Source: Anolis sagrei (Eukaryota > Chordata > Lepidosauria > Squamata > Anolidae). Taken from it: 64,000 nt of DNA. The stretch is taken from NCBI RefSeq assembly GCF_037176765.1, contig NC_090027.1, forward strand, positions 5,777,930 to 5,841,929. The letters run 5' to 3'. Shown here in pieces: positions 21,801 through 32,160 of this stretch. Within the stretch, counting starts at the first letter, position 1. Each line of letters begins with the position of its first letter. Below the pieces are notes generated by a model that was not told the origin of the DNA, ran no database searches, and saw only the letters and a list, made by a program, of their open reading frames with translations. The position numbers and the translations under genes are program-made.

Positions 21801-24302
21801 CCAACGAGCCATGCAGTCTTTAAGAAGCACTAACTTTAAAGTTCGAACCGAGCCTTAGAATCATAGAATCAAAGAGTTGGAAGAGACCTCATGGGCCATC
21901 CAGTCCAACCCCATTCTGCCAAGAAGCAGGAATATTGCATTCAAATCACCCCTGACAAACTTTGTTATACAACACCCATGAAATCATTCTTTTTCCTGTT
22001 AATTTTCTTCACAACTATTCCCAGGTAATCTCTCTGAACAACACAATCTATTTTTGGCTCAGATTTGTAAATGAAGACCTTTGCTGATCTCCGTAGCTGC
22101 AGGTGGGTTCTGATGAGAACCCTCCTTATCACTCAGCTTCACTCGATTCCTTATCTACTGTTGATACTTCCGCCTCCCATGAATAGAATCATAGAATCAT
22201 AGAATCAAAGAGTTGGAAGAGACCTCATGGGCCATCCAGTCCAACCCCCTGCCAAGAAGCAGGAATATTGCATTCAAATCACCCCTGACAGATGGCCATC
22301 CAGCCTCTGCTTAAAAGCTTCCAAAGAAGGAGCCTCCACCACACTCTGGGGCAGAGAGTTCCACTGCTGAACGGCTCTCACAGTCAGGAAGTTCTTCCTC
22401 ATGTTCAGATGGAATCTCCTCTCTTGTAGTTTGAAGCCATTGTTCCGCGTCCTAGTCTCCAAGGAAGCAGAAAACAAGCTTGCTCCCTCCTCCTCCCTGT
22501 GGCTTCCTCTCACATATTTATACATGGCTATCATATCTCCTCTCAGCCTTCTCTTCTTCAGGCTAAACATGCCCAGTTCCCTAAGCCGCTCCTCATAGGG
22601 CTTGTTCTCCAGACCCTTGATCATTTGAGTCGCCCTCCTCTGGACACATTCCAGCTTGTCAATATCTCTCTTGAATTGTGGTGCCCAGAATTGGACACAA
22701 TATTACTTCCTTAGATCTAGACACTATGCTCCTATTGATGCAGGCCAAAATCCCATTGGCTTTTTTTGCCGCCACATCACATTCCTGGCTCATGTTTAAC
22801 TTGTTGTCCACGACAACCTTAGCCTTAAAGACTAAGAAAGCAAAATTTCAGACTCATATATCATTGTTGTTGTTCATTCGTTCAGTCGCCTCTGACTCTT
22901 CGTGACCTCATGGACCAGCCCACGCCAGAGCTCCCTGTCAGCCATCACCACCCCCAGCTCCTTCAAGGTCAGTCCAGTCACTTCAAGGATGCCATCCATC
23001 CATCTTGCCCTTGGTCGGCCCCTCTTCCTTTTGCCTTCCACTTTCCCCAGCATAACAGTTAAAAACAATCAATTATAACTCACAATCAATAAATTCAATC
23101 TCATGCTCAACGTTCGCCAGCTCAGAGTCCATAAATTCATTCCACCTTGCCCATTCCTATCAGTCGTCGTTGTTCTTTATTTATCTGCCAGATTACCCAA
23201 ACGCCTGGTCCCAAATCCATGTTTTTAATTTCCTTCTAAAGGAAAGGAGGGATGTCGATGATCTAATTTCCCCGGGGAGTGAATTCCACAGGTGAGGGGC
23301 CACCACCAAGGCCCTGCTCCTCGTCCCCGCCAGTCTGTGATAGAGGTCAGGCCGAGAGCAGGGCCTCCCCAGAAGATCTTAAACTCCGAGGAGGGACGTA
23401 GAGGGAGATGCATATATCATATATATATATTATTTCCAGTATTTCTACCCCGTTCCGTCCTGAGTCCCCCTTTGAAGCTTGAGAAGGAACGGGGTAGAAA
23501 TACCGGAAATAATAATAATAATAATAACACTTTATTTGTACCCCGCTACTATCTCCCCAAGGAACTCGGTGCGGCTCACATGAGGCCGAGCCCAAACACA
23601 GCAATTCAAGCAATAATAACAACAATACAAGCAATTAAAATACATAGACAACAAGAAACAATGTTAACAATAAGACAACACATAATTAAAAACAGTGGGA
23701 AGGCCAAATGTTAGGTTAAAATTGAAAATAATGAAAGAAAGTGCTTTGGAGGACAAAGTCCAATGGGATCATTATTCCAGGAAGGCACACTGGAACAGCC
23801 ACGTCTTCAAGTTCCTCTTGAAGACTGCCAAAGTTGGAGCCTGTCTGATGTCTTTAGGGAGTGAGTTCCAGAGTCGAGGGGCCACCACCGAAAAGGCCCT
23901 CTCTCTCATCCCCACCAATCGCACCTGCGATGCTGGTCTGATCGAGAGCAGGGCCTCCCTGGATGATCGAAGGGATCGTGTGGGTTCGTATACAGAGGTG
24001 CGATCACGCAGGTAGGCGGGTCCCAAACCGTTCAGGGCTTTGTAGGTAAGAACCTGCACCTTGAATTGGGTCCAGTAGATGAATGGCAGCCAGTGGAGCT
24101 TCCTGAACAGGAGGGATGACCTCTCTCTGTAAGGAGCCCCAGTTAACAACCTGGCTGCCGCCCGTTGGATCATCTGAAATTTCCAGGCCTTTTTCAAGGG
24201 CAGCCCCACGTAGAGTGCATTGCAGTAATCCAGTCTAGAGGTGACTAAGGCATGGACCACTTTGGCCAGATCCGCCTTCTCGAGGTACGGTCGCAGTTGG
24301 CA

Positions 24303-24342
<40 letters not shown>

Positions 24343-27300
24343 AATATTCCCATGTATGGTTTCAACAATGTGAGCTAGTTAGTACAGGCTAGTTAGTACA
24401 GGCAGAAGCAAAGCACAACATCAGGGAACACTTACTATGCAGGACTTTTTGGTGCCATCAGAAGCTCCTGATGCCCTTGTGCCAAAAAATAAAACCATGA
24501 CATGTTTAGGTTTTTGCCACACCTGGCAACCACAATTTGGGGATTTTGGGCAGGCCAGAGCTCCAAAAGCTCCAAAAGCAATAAAAGAAGCAGGATTCCA
24601 GTCATTCTAGTTTTGGTTTTCCCTAAACTGCAGTTTTATGTGTTTGTTTTAACCAAAAAGGTATACCAAGTGTCACAGTTTCACAGGGACAATTTAAATG
24701 AGAATGTCCTCCATTTTTTTTCAGCTGCTTTTAAAATTTATTTATTTATCGTGTCAGGGGCAACCAGACCATTGTATTACATTTCTAACAGAACAAAACA
24801 AACAAACAAAGTTTGCAAACTTGGTAGTTGATTAAATGTCCTTTGACCAGTATCTGGCCCCTTGGAATGCTTCTGGTGTTGCCGCAAGGAGGTCCTCCCT
24901 TGTGCATGTGGCAGGGCTCAGGGTGCATTGCAACAGGTGGTCAGTGGTTTGCTCTTCTCCACACTCGTATGTCGAGGATTCCACTTTGTGGCCCCATTTC
25001 TTGAGGTTGGCTCTGCATCTCGTGGTGCCAGAGCGCAGTCTGTTCAATGCCTTCCAAGTCGCCCAGTCTTCTGTGTGCCGAGGGGGGAGTCTCTCATTTG
25101 GTATCAGCCATTGATTGAGGTTCTGGGTTTGAGCCTGCCACTTTTGGACTCTCCCTTGCTGAGGTGTTCCAGCGAGTGTCTCTGTAGATCTTAGAAAACT
25201 ATTTCTTGATTTAAGCCGTTGACGTGCTGGCTGATACCCAAACAAGGGATGAGCTGGAGATGTCTCTGCTTTTAAAATGTCCCAGTTGCTCTCTCCTCCT
25301 CCAACTTTTGTACTCTTCTCATTAGAGTTGGTGCAAACCGAGTTCAAAGTACAAATATATTTGCTTGTTCGCTTCCTTTCCCATTAAGTTCAGGCAAAAG
25401 CAACCTGCTGCAGTCTCCTAGCTTGCTTTTTTCCTATGTTTTTACCTCTAGTATGTTTTTACCTCTAGTCTTGACCTCTAGTTCCCCCCCCCCTCTTCTT
25501 CTCCGTTGAGAGCGAGAAGGACAAGAAGAAGGGCAAAACTAGAGGAGTTAATTCCTTCCTTCTCCGGTTTTGCCCTTTTTCTTGTCCTTCTCACTCACTA
25601 GGGAAAAGAAGAAGGGGATAACTGGAGGAGTTTTTTTCTTCCTTCTCTGGTTTTGCCCTTCTTCTTGTCCCTCTCACTCACAAGGGAGAAGAAGAGGTGG
25701 GGGAACCGGAGGAGTGAATTCCTTCCTTCTCCGGTCCCCACCCCTTCTTCTCCCTCGCAAGGCTCAAGCCAAGTGAGAGAGACAAGAAGGAGAGCAAAAC
25801 CAGAGAAGGAAGGAATAAAATAATCTTGGGAGAAATCCGAACATTATGGAATATTTCCAGAAAAAAAGGCAAGTGGTCCAATTTCAGATTTGCCCCTCCC
25901 ACCTTTCTTGCATGGTTCAAAACCGCTTCGGAAGGCAAAAGTCAGAAGTTTTTTACGACTTTTAGGTTCTTCCAAATGAACCTGTCCAACCCTGCTTGGT
26001 AGTGTTGACCTCCAGGCCTGGAAACACCTACGGCCACTAAACCACACAAGAGTCCATGAATATAAACAAACGGTTTATATATATATATATATCGCATGTA
26101 AAATCAGGAATAAAAAAGAAAGATATATAATCCAAAAAGGTTTAGCAAAAGATGAGAACCAAACAATAATTAAAATATCTCAAAAAGTTCCAAAGGTGAC
26201 AAAGTCCAGGAACAGCCAAGAATCACAGATACAGCATAAGTCCACAATCAGCACAACTAGTAAGACTTGAACAGGAGTACATGAACAGAAACATAGACAA
26301 CTTCCAGGATATGTTAAATCCAAAATCAAAGCTTGACTGGAACCAGGAACAAAAGAGCTCAGGCTTAGCTTCTCACTCTAACACAGTGTTGCCTGAACTG
26401 ACCTTCAGGTAGGCAACTTGTTGCTTAATAGACAGTTAGACGCCCATGAAAGCATTCTGTTTCCCATGAATTTCTTTCACAACTTCCCCACATAATCTTT
26501 CAGAATTATGCAATCTTTTTTCGGCTCTGATTTGTAAATATACCTGCAGGTGGGTTCCCATGGGAACCCTCCTTATCACTCAGCTCTTCACTCAACTCCT
26601 TATCTGCTGTTGCTACTTCTGACTCCCCTGAATGCCCTTGAAGCCCTGCACTTTCCAAGGTGGTTTTCTTATGGAGAAAGCCATCATTTCCCAGACTTGA
26701 GGGCCCATCACTTCATGCTACAGGAAAGCTCACAATCCTCTCTGAATTGTCCACAGGAAAACTCACAATTTCTAAATAATCACTTATACCATCAGCCTCT
26801 GGTGACTGATCTACAATATGTGGCACATTTTTCAACATAAATTGTTTAGAAGACCACCCATCAGGCAATATCTATTTGAGTTGCCTTAGCATACGGCAAA
26901 AAGAAAACAATATGACTTTCGTCTCCCAAATTTGCTGAAATCAATGGGTTGTACATTGTAAGATTTTCCTTGAATCTTTCCCTGGAATTTAATTAAAAGG
27001 CAATACACCCCATGCATGTAACGCCTTTGTAAAGTCATCCAGTTTTTAAAAAATGTAAACATTATAATGTTATAGCCATTCTCAACAATCCCAGTCCTGA
27101 AAATCTGCCTGCTCAAAAAAAAAAAAAAGCCCAATGAATGGTGATAATTAAAATCATAGAATCATAGAATCAAAGGGTTGGAAGAGACCTCCTGGGCCAT
27201 CCAGTCCAACTCAGTTCTGCCAAGAAGCAGGAATATTGCATTCAAATCACCCCTGACAGATGGCCATCCAGCCTCTGCTTAAAAGCTTCCAAAGAAGGAG

Positions 27301-28897
27301 CCTCCACCACACTCCGGGGCAGAGAGTTCCACTGCTGAACGGCTCTCACAGTCAGGAAGTTCTTCCTCGTGTTCAGATGGAATCTCCTCTCTTGTAGTTT
27401 GAAGCCATTGTTTCATTGCGTCCTAGTCTCCAGGGAAGCAGAAAACAAGCTTGCTCCCTGCTCCCTGTGGCTTTCTCTCACATATTTATACATGGCTATC
27501 ATATCTCCTCTCATCCTTCTCTTCTTCAGGCTAAACATGCTCAGCTCCTTAAGCCGCTCCTCATAGGGCTTGTTCTCCAGACCCTTGATCATTTTAATCG
27601 CCCTCCTCTGGACACATTCCAGCTTGTCAATGTCTCTCTTGAATTGTGGTGCCCAGAATTGGACACAATATTCCAGGTGTGGTCTAACCAAGGCGGAATA
27701 GAGCATGGGGAGCATGACTTTCCTAGATTTAGACACTAGGCTCCTATTGATGCAGGCCAAAATCCCATTGGCTTTTTTTGCCACCACATCACATTCCTGG
27801 CTCATGTTTAACTTGTTGTCCACGAGGACTCCAAGATCTTTTTCAATGAAGCAAATCATTGTCCAGACATGGGCAAACTTGGGCCCTCTCTCCAGGTGTT
27901 TTGGACTTCCACAGTTCCTAACAGCCTACTGACTGTTAGGAATTGTAGGAGTTGAAGTCCAAAGCACCTGGAGAGAGGGCCCAAGTTTGCCTATGTGTGT
28001 TGTAGACCATATTCATTCTCAAGCCCTTTCTCCCACATCTATTGAACATGACATTTGGTTGCAAATCGGTTTGAAAAGACTTGCTGAAGGTGTGACAAAA
28101 CCATCAATACTTCCAAGAGGGAAGAGAACCTTCTCTCTCAGTGAAAGGGTTGCAACCTCATCAATCCCATTGATAAAACACTTCTCTAGATGTCTATTGA
28201 GAAAAAGCCCAGTTGAGTTTATTTATTTATTTACAGTATTTATATTCTACCCTTCCCACCCCGCAGGGGATTCAGGACGGATCACAATGCACATATAAAT
28301 AGCAAACATTCAATGCCATAGACACACATATATAGACAGAACACAGAGGCTATTTAACTTTCCAGCTTCATGAAAGTATGCTTTGAATTCCGACCACTAG
28401 GGGAGCTGTTGCTTCACCGTCAACTTGTGACACCGATAGAGTACTTTCTCATTCTTTTGCACACTGCTGGGGAGTTTTAAGGCATCATAAATTAGTTAAA
28501 TTAGACACACATATATAGACAGAACACAGAGGCTATTTAACTTTCCAGCTTCAGGAAGGTATGCTTTGAATTCCGACCACCAGGGGAGCTGTTGCTTCAC
28601 CGTCCACTTGAGACACTGACGGAGTACTTTCTGATTCTTTTGCACGCTGCTGGAGAGTTTTATGGCATCGTAAATTAGCCTCCCTGCATAAGCAGTACCT
28701 AAATTTCCTACTTGACAGATGCAACTGTCTTTTGGGCTGTAAAGTTTGACAGCAAGCTAGACAAGTGGTCAGGAGCCTACTCCGACCTAGTCAGTAGTGA
28801 TTTTAATGCAGCTGCGCCACAATCCGGTTTTATTTATTTATTTACGACATTTATATGCCGCCCTTCTCACACCAAAGGGGACTCAGAGTGGCTTACA

Positions 28898-28977
<80 letters not shown>

Positions 28978-31485
28978 TATTATATTATTAGCATTTTACA
29001 ATATCAGTATTATATATATATTTGGCCACATCATGAGAAGACAGGAAAGCTTAGAGAAGACAATCGTGCTGGGGGAAATGGAAGAAAAAAGGAAGAGGGG
29101 CCGACTAAGGGCAAGGTGGATGGATGGCATCCTTGAAGGGACTGGATTGACCTAGAAGGAGCTGGAGGTGGTGACGGCCGACAGGGAGCTCTGGCATGGG
29201 CTGGTCCATGAGGTCACAAAGAATTGGAAATGACTGAACGAATGGATAGCAACAACAACAATATATACATACACACACACAATTATATTGTAATATTAGT
29301 TTTCCTTGATAAGGGGATGTAGGGTCGCAGTTTTCATTACCTTACCATTTTCCCCATGCAAAATGAAAATTCTACTGTTTGTGAAATTATGTTTCATTAT
29401 TATTATTATTATTAAATATATTAATATGAGCCTGAGTAAACCCATTGCAAGCCCTGACAATTCAAGTCATTGGACTTACCCTAACACACCCATTGGATCC
29501 ATTAGCTTCCACATTTTATTTGTGTGTGTGGAAGGGAAGCCTTATCTTTATTTACTTCTGGTTCTCTATGACCACTGGCTGTTTTAGAATTCTGCTTGTC
29601 CCTTAGAGATATATCTTAATTTTCTCCTTATTTCACTAGGAAACTTCTTGAAGGTGAAGAGACAAGATTCAGTGCCTTCTCCGGCAGCATTACTGGGCCA
29701 ACATTCACACATAGGCAACCTTCCGTCACAATATCAAGTAGCAAAATCCAGAAATCCAAAGCTGAACCGCCAAAGCTCAAGGTACAACATAAATTTGTAG
29801 AAGAAATCATTGAAGAAACCAAAGTTGAGGATGAGAAGTCTGAACTGGATGAGGCCCTGGCAGCCATGGCCGAAGAGCTGGCGAGTGGAACTATGCCCGA
29901 GGAAGAGGAAGAGGGAGGAGAAGCGGTGGAAGAGGAAATAGTCGCAGAGGAAAAGGCTGAGGTTGAAGCAGCAGCCCCAGAAGCTGAGGAAGAAGGAGGA
30001 GAGGAAGAGGAGGAGGAGGAGGAGGAAGCAGAAGGAGATGCAAAATCCGATGAGGCAGAAGAAGGTGGCTCTGAAAAAGAAGAAGAAAAGAGTGAAAAGG
30101 AGGAAGGTGAGGAAGAGGAGGAGGCTGTTGAGGAAGAAGGCGAGGGAGAGGAAGCGGAGGGCAAGGAAGGAGAGGAGGCTACCGAAGAAGGGGAAGAAGA
30201 GGTCGAGGAAACCATCGCAGCCACAAAAGTAGAAAAGGCCAAAGCATCTCCACCCAAGTCTCCAGTGGGAGATGATAAGGAGAGTAAAAGTGGTGATCAG
30301 AAAGGAGAGGAAGCAGAGGAAGAGGAGAAAGAAGGCTCACCAGCAAAGGAAGGCTCTCCAGAGAAAGCAGGGACACCAGAAAAGGGGAGTACTCCAGACA
30401 AAGCTGGGACTCCAGAAAAGGCAGATTCTCCAAAGAAGGCTGGAACACCAGAAAAGGGATCTCCTGAAAAGCCAGGAACTCCAGAGAAAGGGTCTCCAGA
30501 GAAGGCAGGGACTCCAGAGAAGGCAGGGACGCCCGAAAAAGCAGGAACCCCAGAGAAGGCGGCTTCTCCAGAAAAAGGAGGGACTCCAGAGAAGGCAGGG
30601 ACTCCAGAGAAAGCATCTTCTCCAGTGAAAGCAGGGACTCCAGAGAAAGCAGCTTCCCCAGTGAAGGCAGGGACTCCAGAGAAAGCAGCTTCTCCAGTAA
30701 AAGCAGGGACTCCAGAAAAGGCAGGGACTCCAGTAAAAGCAGGGACTCCAGAAAAGGCAGGGACTCCAGAGAAGGCATCTTCTCCGGTGAAAGCAGGGAC
30801 TCCAGAGAAGGCATCTTCTCCAGTAAAGGCAGGGACTCCAGTCAAGGCAGGGACTCCAGAGAAAGCAGCTTCTCCAGAAAAGGCAGGGACTCCAGAGAAA
30901 GCGGCTTCTCCAGAAAAGGCAGGGACTCCAGAGAAAGCGGCTTCTCCGGTGAAAGCAACTGCAGAGAAAGCAGCTTCTCCGGTGAAGGCAGGGACTCCGG
31001 AGAAAGCGGCTTCTCCAGAAAAGGCAGGGACCCCAGTGAAAGAAGAGATTATCTCAGTCACCAAGGTAGAAAAAGTTAGTGTAGAGAAAGAATCCAAGGG
31101 GGAAAAGAAAGAAACGAGCGAGAAAGCCTCCAAGGAATCAACCAAAGAAGACATTGCCGTGAATGGGGAGGTGGAAGATAAAGGAGAGGAGGCCAAGCAA
31201 GTTGAGGAGGAAGACAAAGGGGTGTTCACCAATGGCCTGGATGTGAGCCCCGTTGAGGAGAAGAAAGGGAAGAGCGAGGAGAAAGTCGTCGTAACCAAAA
31301 AAGTAGAGAAAATCACGAGCGAAGAGGGTGACGGGACCACGACATTTATTACGAAGTCTGTGACGGTCACGCAGAAGACGGAAGAGCATGAGGAGAACGT
31401 TGCCGAGAAATTGGTGTCCACCAAGAAGGTAGAGAAGGTCACGTCTTCCCATGCCGTTATGAAAGAAGTGAAGGATAGCAATTAA
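10336..31485 (+). CDS. NEFM: Neurofilament medium polypeptide, whole gene (3 coding exons)
   Basis: A type IV intermediate filament protein of the neuronal axon cytoskeleton. It co-assembles with neurofilament light and heavy chains, and its phosphorylated tail projects sideways from the filament. Exons 10336-11445, 21192-21316 and 29640-31485 total 3081 bp and encode 1026 residues; mammalian and bird orthologues are roughly 850-920. Residues 1-105 form an Arg/Ser-rich head with a glycine run near 57-67. The rod starts at about 106 with the helix-initiation motif ([19 protein letters not shown]) and ends near 419 with [18 protein letters not shown]. The tail has a Glu-rich zone (about 488-640), an (S/T)PxK repeat zone (645-879) and the conserved NF-M C-terminus (about 975-1026). 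Introns are phase 0 and phase 2, all GT-AG. ATG at 10336 gives the family's normal [10 protein letters not shown]-type start. The frame has no defects. Both introns are long (9.7 and 8.3 kb) through repeat invasion. Confidence 0.97.
11446..15330 (+). repeat. Intron 1 tandem array seeded by the exon 1 end and donor
   Basis: Units of about 190-300 bp repeat down the intron. The first five intronic units each contain a copy of the last 30-45 bp of exon 1 plus its donor (ctgggcacctatcaggtcag), ending near 11700, 11895, 12085, 12332 and 12595. Around these copies the unit holds ggggaaaggggaggttggg, ctcagattccccacaaaggg, ttatgggcccagcatgcttc and cacttggctatatatatgg. Later units (about 12850-15300) lack the exon piece and carry fragments of a palindromic MITE (ccctccaggtgttttggact, caactcccaccattcctaa) near 13045, 13580, 13980, 14150, 14330, 14510, 14850, 14960 and 15145. 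Confidence 0.9.
15331..16785. other. Intron 1 sequence with few repeats
   Basis: Mostly non-repetitive by eye. It includes a MITE-like piece at 15475-15600 (ctacagatcccaggatccc), a short (AC)n run at 15917-15945, and a tRNA/SINE-like fragment near 16175-16250 (ggattagaaccaccgacct). No coding exon was recognised. Confidence 0.5.
16790..17985. repeat. Intron 1 tandem array of about 100-bp units
   Basis: About nine units share tatacattcattcaaggcat, gaatggtagaatctctgg, atgtagactctgtcgatatg and accaacattattgcctttt, separated by (TA)n or (GATA)n/(GGAT)n stretches (17505-17578). A PLE palindrome lies inside at 17767-17848. The origin of the unit is not recognised. Confidence 0.85.
17767..17848. repeat. 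Near-perfect palindrome of a PLE terminus
   Basis: Two copies of the PLE end (ttcgggctatatggccatgt ... gaggcatttctcc) face each other around ctcctggag, with arms of about 40 bp. Transcripts would form a long hairpin. Confidence 0.8.
17986..18840. other. Intron 1 sequence, no recognised gene or repeat
   Basis: Appears unique by eye. It is followed by a (TTA)n run at 18851-18893. No splice-bounded exon was recognised. Confidence 0.4.
18945..19510 (+). mobile_element. Penelope-like element fragments with inverted ends
   Basis: A + oriented body (18945-19177, including cacagatatataaaccc) is followed by a minus copy of the terminal block (about 19180-19305). Two + copies come next (19311-19410 and 19405-19510). 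The terminal blocks hold hammerhead-like cores (see findings). PLEs are retroelements with a reverse transcriptase and a GIY-YIG endonuclease; only terminal parts are left here. Confidence 0.75.
19745..20300 (-). mobile_element. LINE C-terminus and 3' end
   Basis: The minus strand encodes a conserved LINE C-terminal module: [20 protein letters not shown], then [11 protein letters not shown], then a piece with [10 protein letters not shown]. The pattern GHVxRMxDxRLPK is typical of several non-LTR families. The element ends at the left with (acttact)n-type sequence. That end seems to be the source of the array at 2110-4345. The clade is not assigned, and only the last part of the ORF is present. 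Confidence 0.65.
20400..20740. repeat. MITE-like repeat and flanking repeat
   Basis: It contains gtgttggaccttcaccaaact and tgactccatagcactgagcc, a family also seen at 15475-15600, 44545-44895 and 63090-63180. From about 20555 rightward the sequence is an inverted copy of 44110-44615. Confidence 0.55.
20745..21080 (-). mobile_element. Penelope-like element, terminal and body fragment
   Basis: It has the PLE end (gttgaaggcttttatggcc), a degenerate hammerhead-like block (20835-20870), the atttatatatctgtggaat segment and a body. It ends about 110 bp before NEFM exon 2. Confidence 0.75.
21192..21316 (+). CDS. NEFM: NEFM exon 2: end of coil 2 (residues 371-412)
   Basis: 125 bp between acceptor ctcatttgcag and donor gtaaag. 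It encodes [20 protein letters not shown] and onward to the start of the helix-termination motif. It begins in phase 0 and ends after two bases of the Arg412 codon. The intron positions agree with those of vertebrate NEFM. The residues are close to those of birds and mammals. Confidence 0.97.
21317..21850. other. Start of NEFM intron 2, no recognised element
   Basis: Non-repetitive by eye apart from a short (AC)n run near 21678. No exon is seen. Confidence 0.4.
21851..22184 (-). repeat. CR1 3' end followed by an unassigned repeat
   Basis: 21858-21955 is a CR1 3' terminus in minus orientation (gaatcatagaatcaaagagt). 21957-22184 matches 26430-26630 (caggtgggttc, aaccctccttatcactcagc). That second family may be LTR-derived; it is fragmentary and I do not assign it. 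Confidence 0.6.
22185..22845 (-). mobile_element. CR1 LINE, 5'-truncated
   Basis: On the minus strand it encodes the CR1 ORF2 C-terminus ([20 protein letters not shown] ... [19 protein letters not shown]). It ends in the CR1 3' repeat of (ATTCTATG)-type units, here reversed at 22185-22210. It carries intact stretches of over 100 codons but is a truncated copy. Confidence 0.9.
22863..23060 (-). mobile_element. RTE-BovB LINE 3' fragment
   Basis: Reverse complement of the BovB 3' end (gttcattcgttcagtcgcc, cttcgtgacctcatggacc). It is the same as the end of the longer copy at 41885-43195. Confidence 0.85.
23155..23410 (-). mobile_element. L2-like LINE fragment
   Basis: It contains the L2-like C-terminal coding block seen in other copies (ggggagtgaattccacaggt, aggggccaccacc, gggcctccccag). 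5'-truncated and short. Confidence 0.75.
23425..23515. repeat. Inverted repeat of an L2 tail
   Basis: Arms of about 30 bp (tatttccagtatttctaccccgt and its complement) flank about 30 bp that includes gtcctgagtccccc. It is a foldback of the L2/SINE 3' tail. Confidence 0.7.
23510..24310 (-). mobile_element. L2-like LINE, 3' part
   Basis: The minus strand encodes [36 protein letters not shown] and [20 protein letters not shown], the C-terminus of L2-clade ORF2. The 3' tail is (AAT)n at 23510-23530. A (TTA)n run at 24305-24340 marks the other side. Confidence 0.88.
24345..24730. other. Intron 2 spacer, nothing recognised
   Basis: AT-rich sequence without a clear repeat or exon. Confidence 0.35.
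24732..25285 (-). mobile_element. Non-LTR retrotransposon (same family as 4453-6135), 3' part
   Basis: The minus strand encodes the family's C-terminus ([20 protein letters not shown] ... [20 protein letters not shown]). The 3' tail is reversed at 24735-24810 (atcgtgtcaggggcaaccag). 5'-truncated. Confidence 0.88.
25485..25815. repeat. CT/GA-rich tandem and inverted repeat, about 3 units
   Basis: Units of about 110 bp contain ggaggagttaattccttcc, ttctccggttttgcccttc and cttgtccttctcactcac. Some segments are inverted, so the block can fold on itself. Confidence 0.7.
25980..26850 (-). mobile_element. Possible LTR-retroelement remnant
   Basis: Dispersed repeat of unassigned family. 26430-26630 matches 21957-22184. 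Its overall look (minus-strand coding-like sequence next to a terminal-repeat-like segment) suggests a fragment of an old LTR element. It is short and broken; no full element is seen. A different origin is possible. Confidence 0.35.
26855..27150. other. Intron 2 spacer, nothing recognised
   Basis: AT-rich sequence with no visible repeat or exon. Confidence 0.35.
27152..27862 (-). mobile_element. CR1 LINE, 5'-truncated
   Basis: The minus strand holds an open frame of 148 codons: [20 protein letters not shown], then [20 protein letters not shown], then [20 protein letters not shown]. The CR1 3' end is at 27152-27180. It is one of the best-kept CR1 copies in the window. Confidence 0.92.
27864..27997. 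mobile_element. Palindromic MITE, probably hAT
   Basis: The two halves are inverted copies: gacatgggcaaacttgggcc and ccaggtgttttggacttcc on the left, and the complement on the right ending in cccaagtttgcctatgtgtg. The family is non-autonomous. Fragments of it are scattered in the intron 1 array. Confidence 0.75.
28213..28830 (-). repeat. SINE family C with an internal duplication
   Basis: Reverse complement of the long tRNA-headed SINE also seen at 58039-58510 and 60751-61335. The head is at the right (gctgcgccacaatccgg) and the L2-like tail at the left (tttatttacagtatttatat). About 170 bp (28325-28490) is repeated in the same direction at 28503-28670. Confidence 0.85.
28831..28985 (-). repeat. 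L2 tail plus (TA)n/(CA)n microsatellite
   Basis: L2/SINE tail (cccttctcacaccaaaggg) followed by about 36 bp of TA and about 38 bp of CA repeats (28901-28975). Confidence 0.85.
29020..29265 (+). mobile_element. RTE-BovB LINE 3' fragment
   Basis: Sense BovB 3' end (ggccacatcatgagaagacag, aaggtggatggatggcatcc, gtccatgaggtcacaaagaa), terminating in an (AAC)n-like tail before NEFM exon 3. Confidence 0.85.
29640..31485 (+). CDS. NEFM: NEFM exon 3: end of rod and the whole tail (residues 413-1026)
   Basis: 1846 bp after acceptor tatttcactag. The first base completes Arg412, then [20 protein letters not shown]. The tail begins with the conserved [20 protein letters not shown] block. A Glu-rich zone is followed by 39 (S/T)PxK motifs (residues 645-879), mostly alternating AGTPEK and AASPVK/AASPEK. 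The conserved end is [20 protein letters not shown] and [19 protein letters not shown]. The stop codon is TAA at 31483. S/T-P-x-K is the preferred site of proline-directed kinases such as Cdk5, known to phosphorylate neurofilament tails. Confidence 0.97.
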
Positions 31486-32075
31486 GATAACCTTTTCCCC
31501 CTTTCCCCTCTAAAGAGCTTAGGTCCGTGCAAAAGGTTAAGCCATATGACAGCTGCAAAATGCATGTAAGTGACGGCTTCTCAACAGAACGGGTTCTCTC
31601 GTGGCGTCTCCAGAAACACTTGACTTTCTTTTTTTCGTTTCTTTTTGTGCACTACCCAGGGATCGGGAGAGGAATGCATGCAAGTCCGACGTGCTCCCTC
31701 TGCAGAACTTGGGGAATTCCCAAAATTAAAAAAAAAAATGCATGAGCTGTTATTCTTACAGAGGAACTTGCCGAATTTCCTAATCTGCTGACGGGACACT
31801 TCTGAGGAACATCTTGAGATGTATTATGCAAAGAGTCAACTGAGCCAAATACAAACCAACCATAACAAAAGGATGAATGACAATGATAATAATACCCCTC
31901 AAACTCTCCCAGCCTTAAGCTATTTAATAATTATGTTTACCTCACTGGTGCAATTAAAGATGGATGTCTGTCCATGGGAGAACCTACCTTGACATGCACA
32001 GTACGCAACGTTTTGTTGTTTGATGTAAAGCAGTCACAGCTGTTCATGCTCAATAAAGGTCATATTGGAAACGTG
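31486..32075 (+). other. NEFM: NEFM 3'UTR with poly(A) signal
   Basis: Non-repetitive sequence after the stop with a canonical AATAAA at 32052-32057. Cleavage is expected about 15-25 bases later. No earlier canonical signal was seen. Confidence 0.75.
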
Positions 32076-32126
32076 CCTGCTTTCCGTTTGAGTTTCTCTC
32101 TCCTGACTCTGAGGTTTTATCAGTTA

Positions 32127-32160
32127 CTAGCTGTACCCGCCAGACTTTGCTGTGGCCAAC
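32127..32160 (-). mobile_element. Helitron 3' terminus
   Basis: The reverse complement reads ggccacagcaaagtctgg, then cgggtacagCTAG, matching the ends of the Helitrons at 46899-47467 and 56191-57352. It is followed on the right by the CCTT repeat, so only the terminus is recognisable. Confidence 0.65.

Noticed and set aside
29628-31481. Long minus-strand frames opposite NEFM exon 3 (Ser/Phe-rich)
   Set aside because: Mirror images of the Glu/Lys/Pro repeat codons on the + strand.
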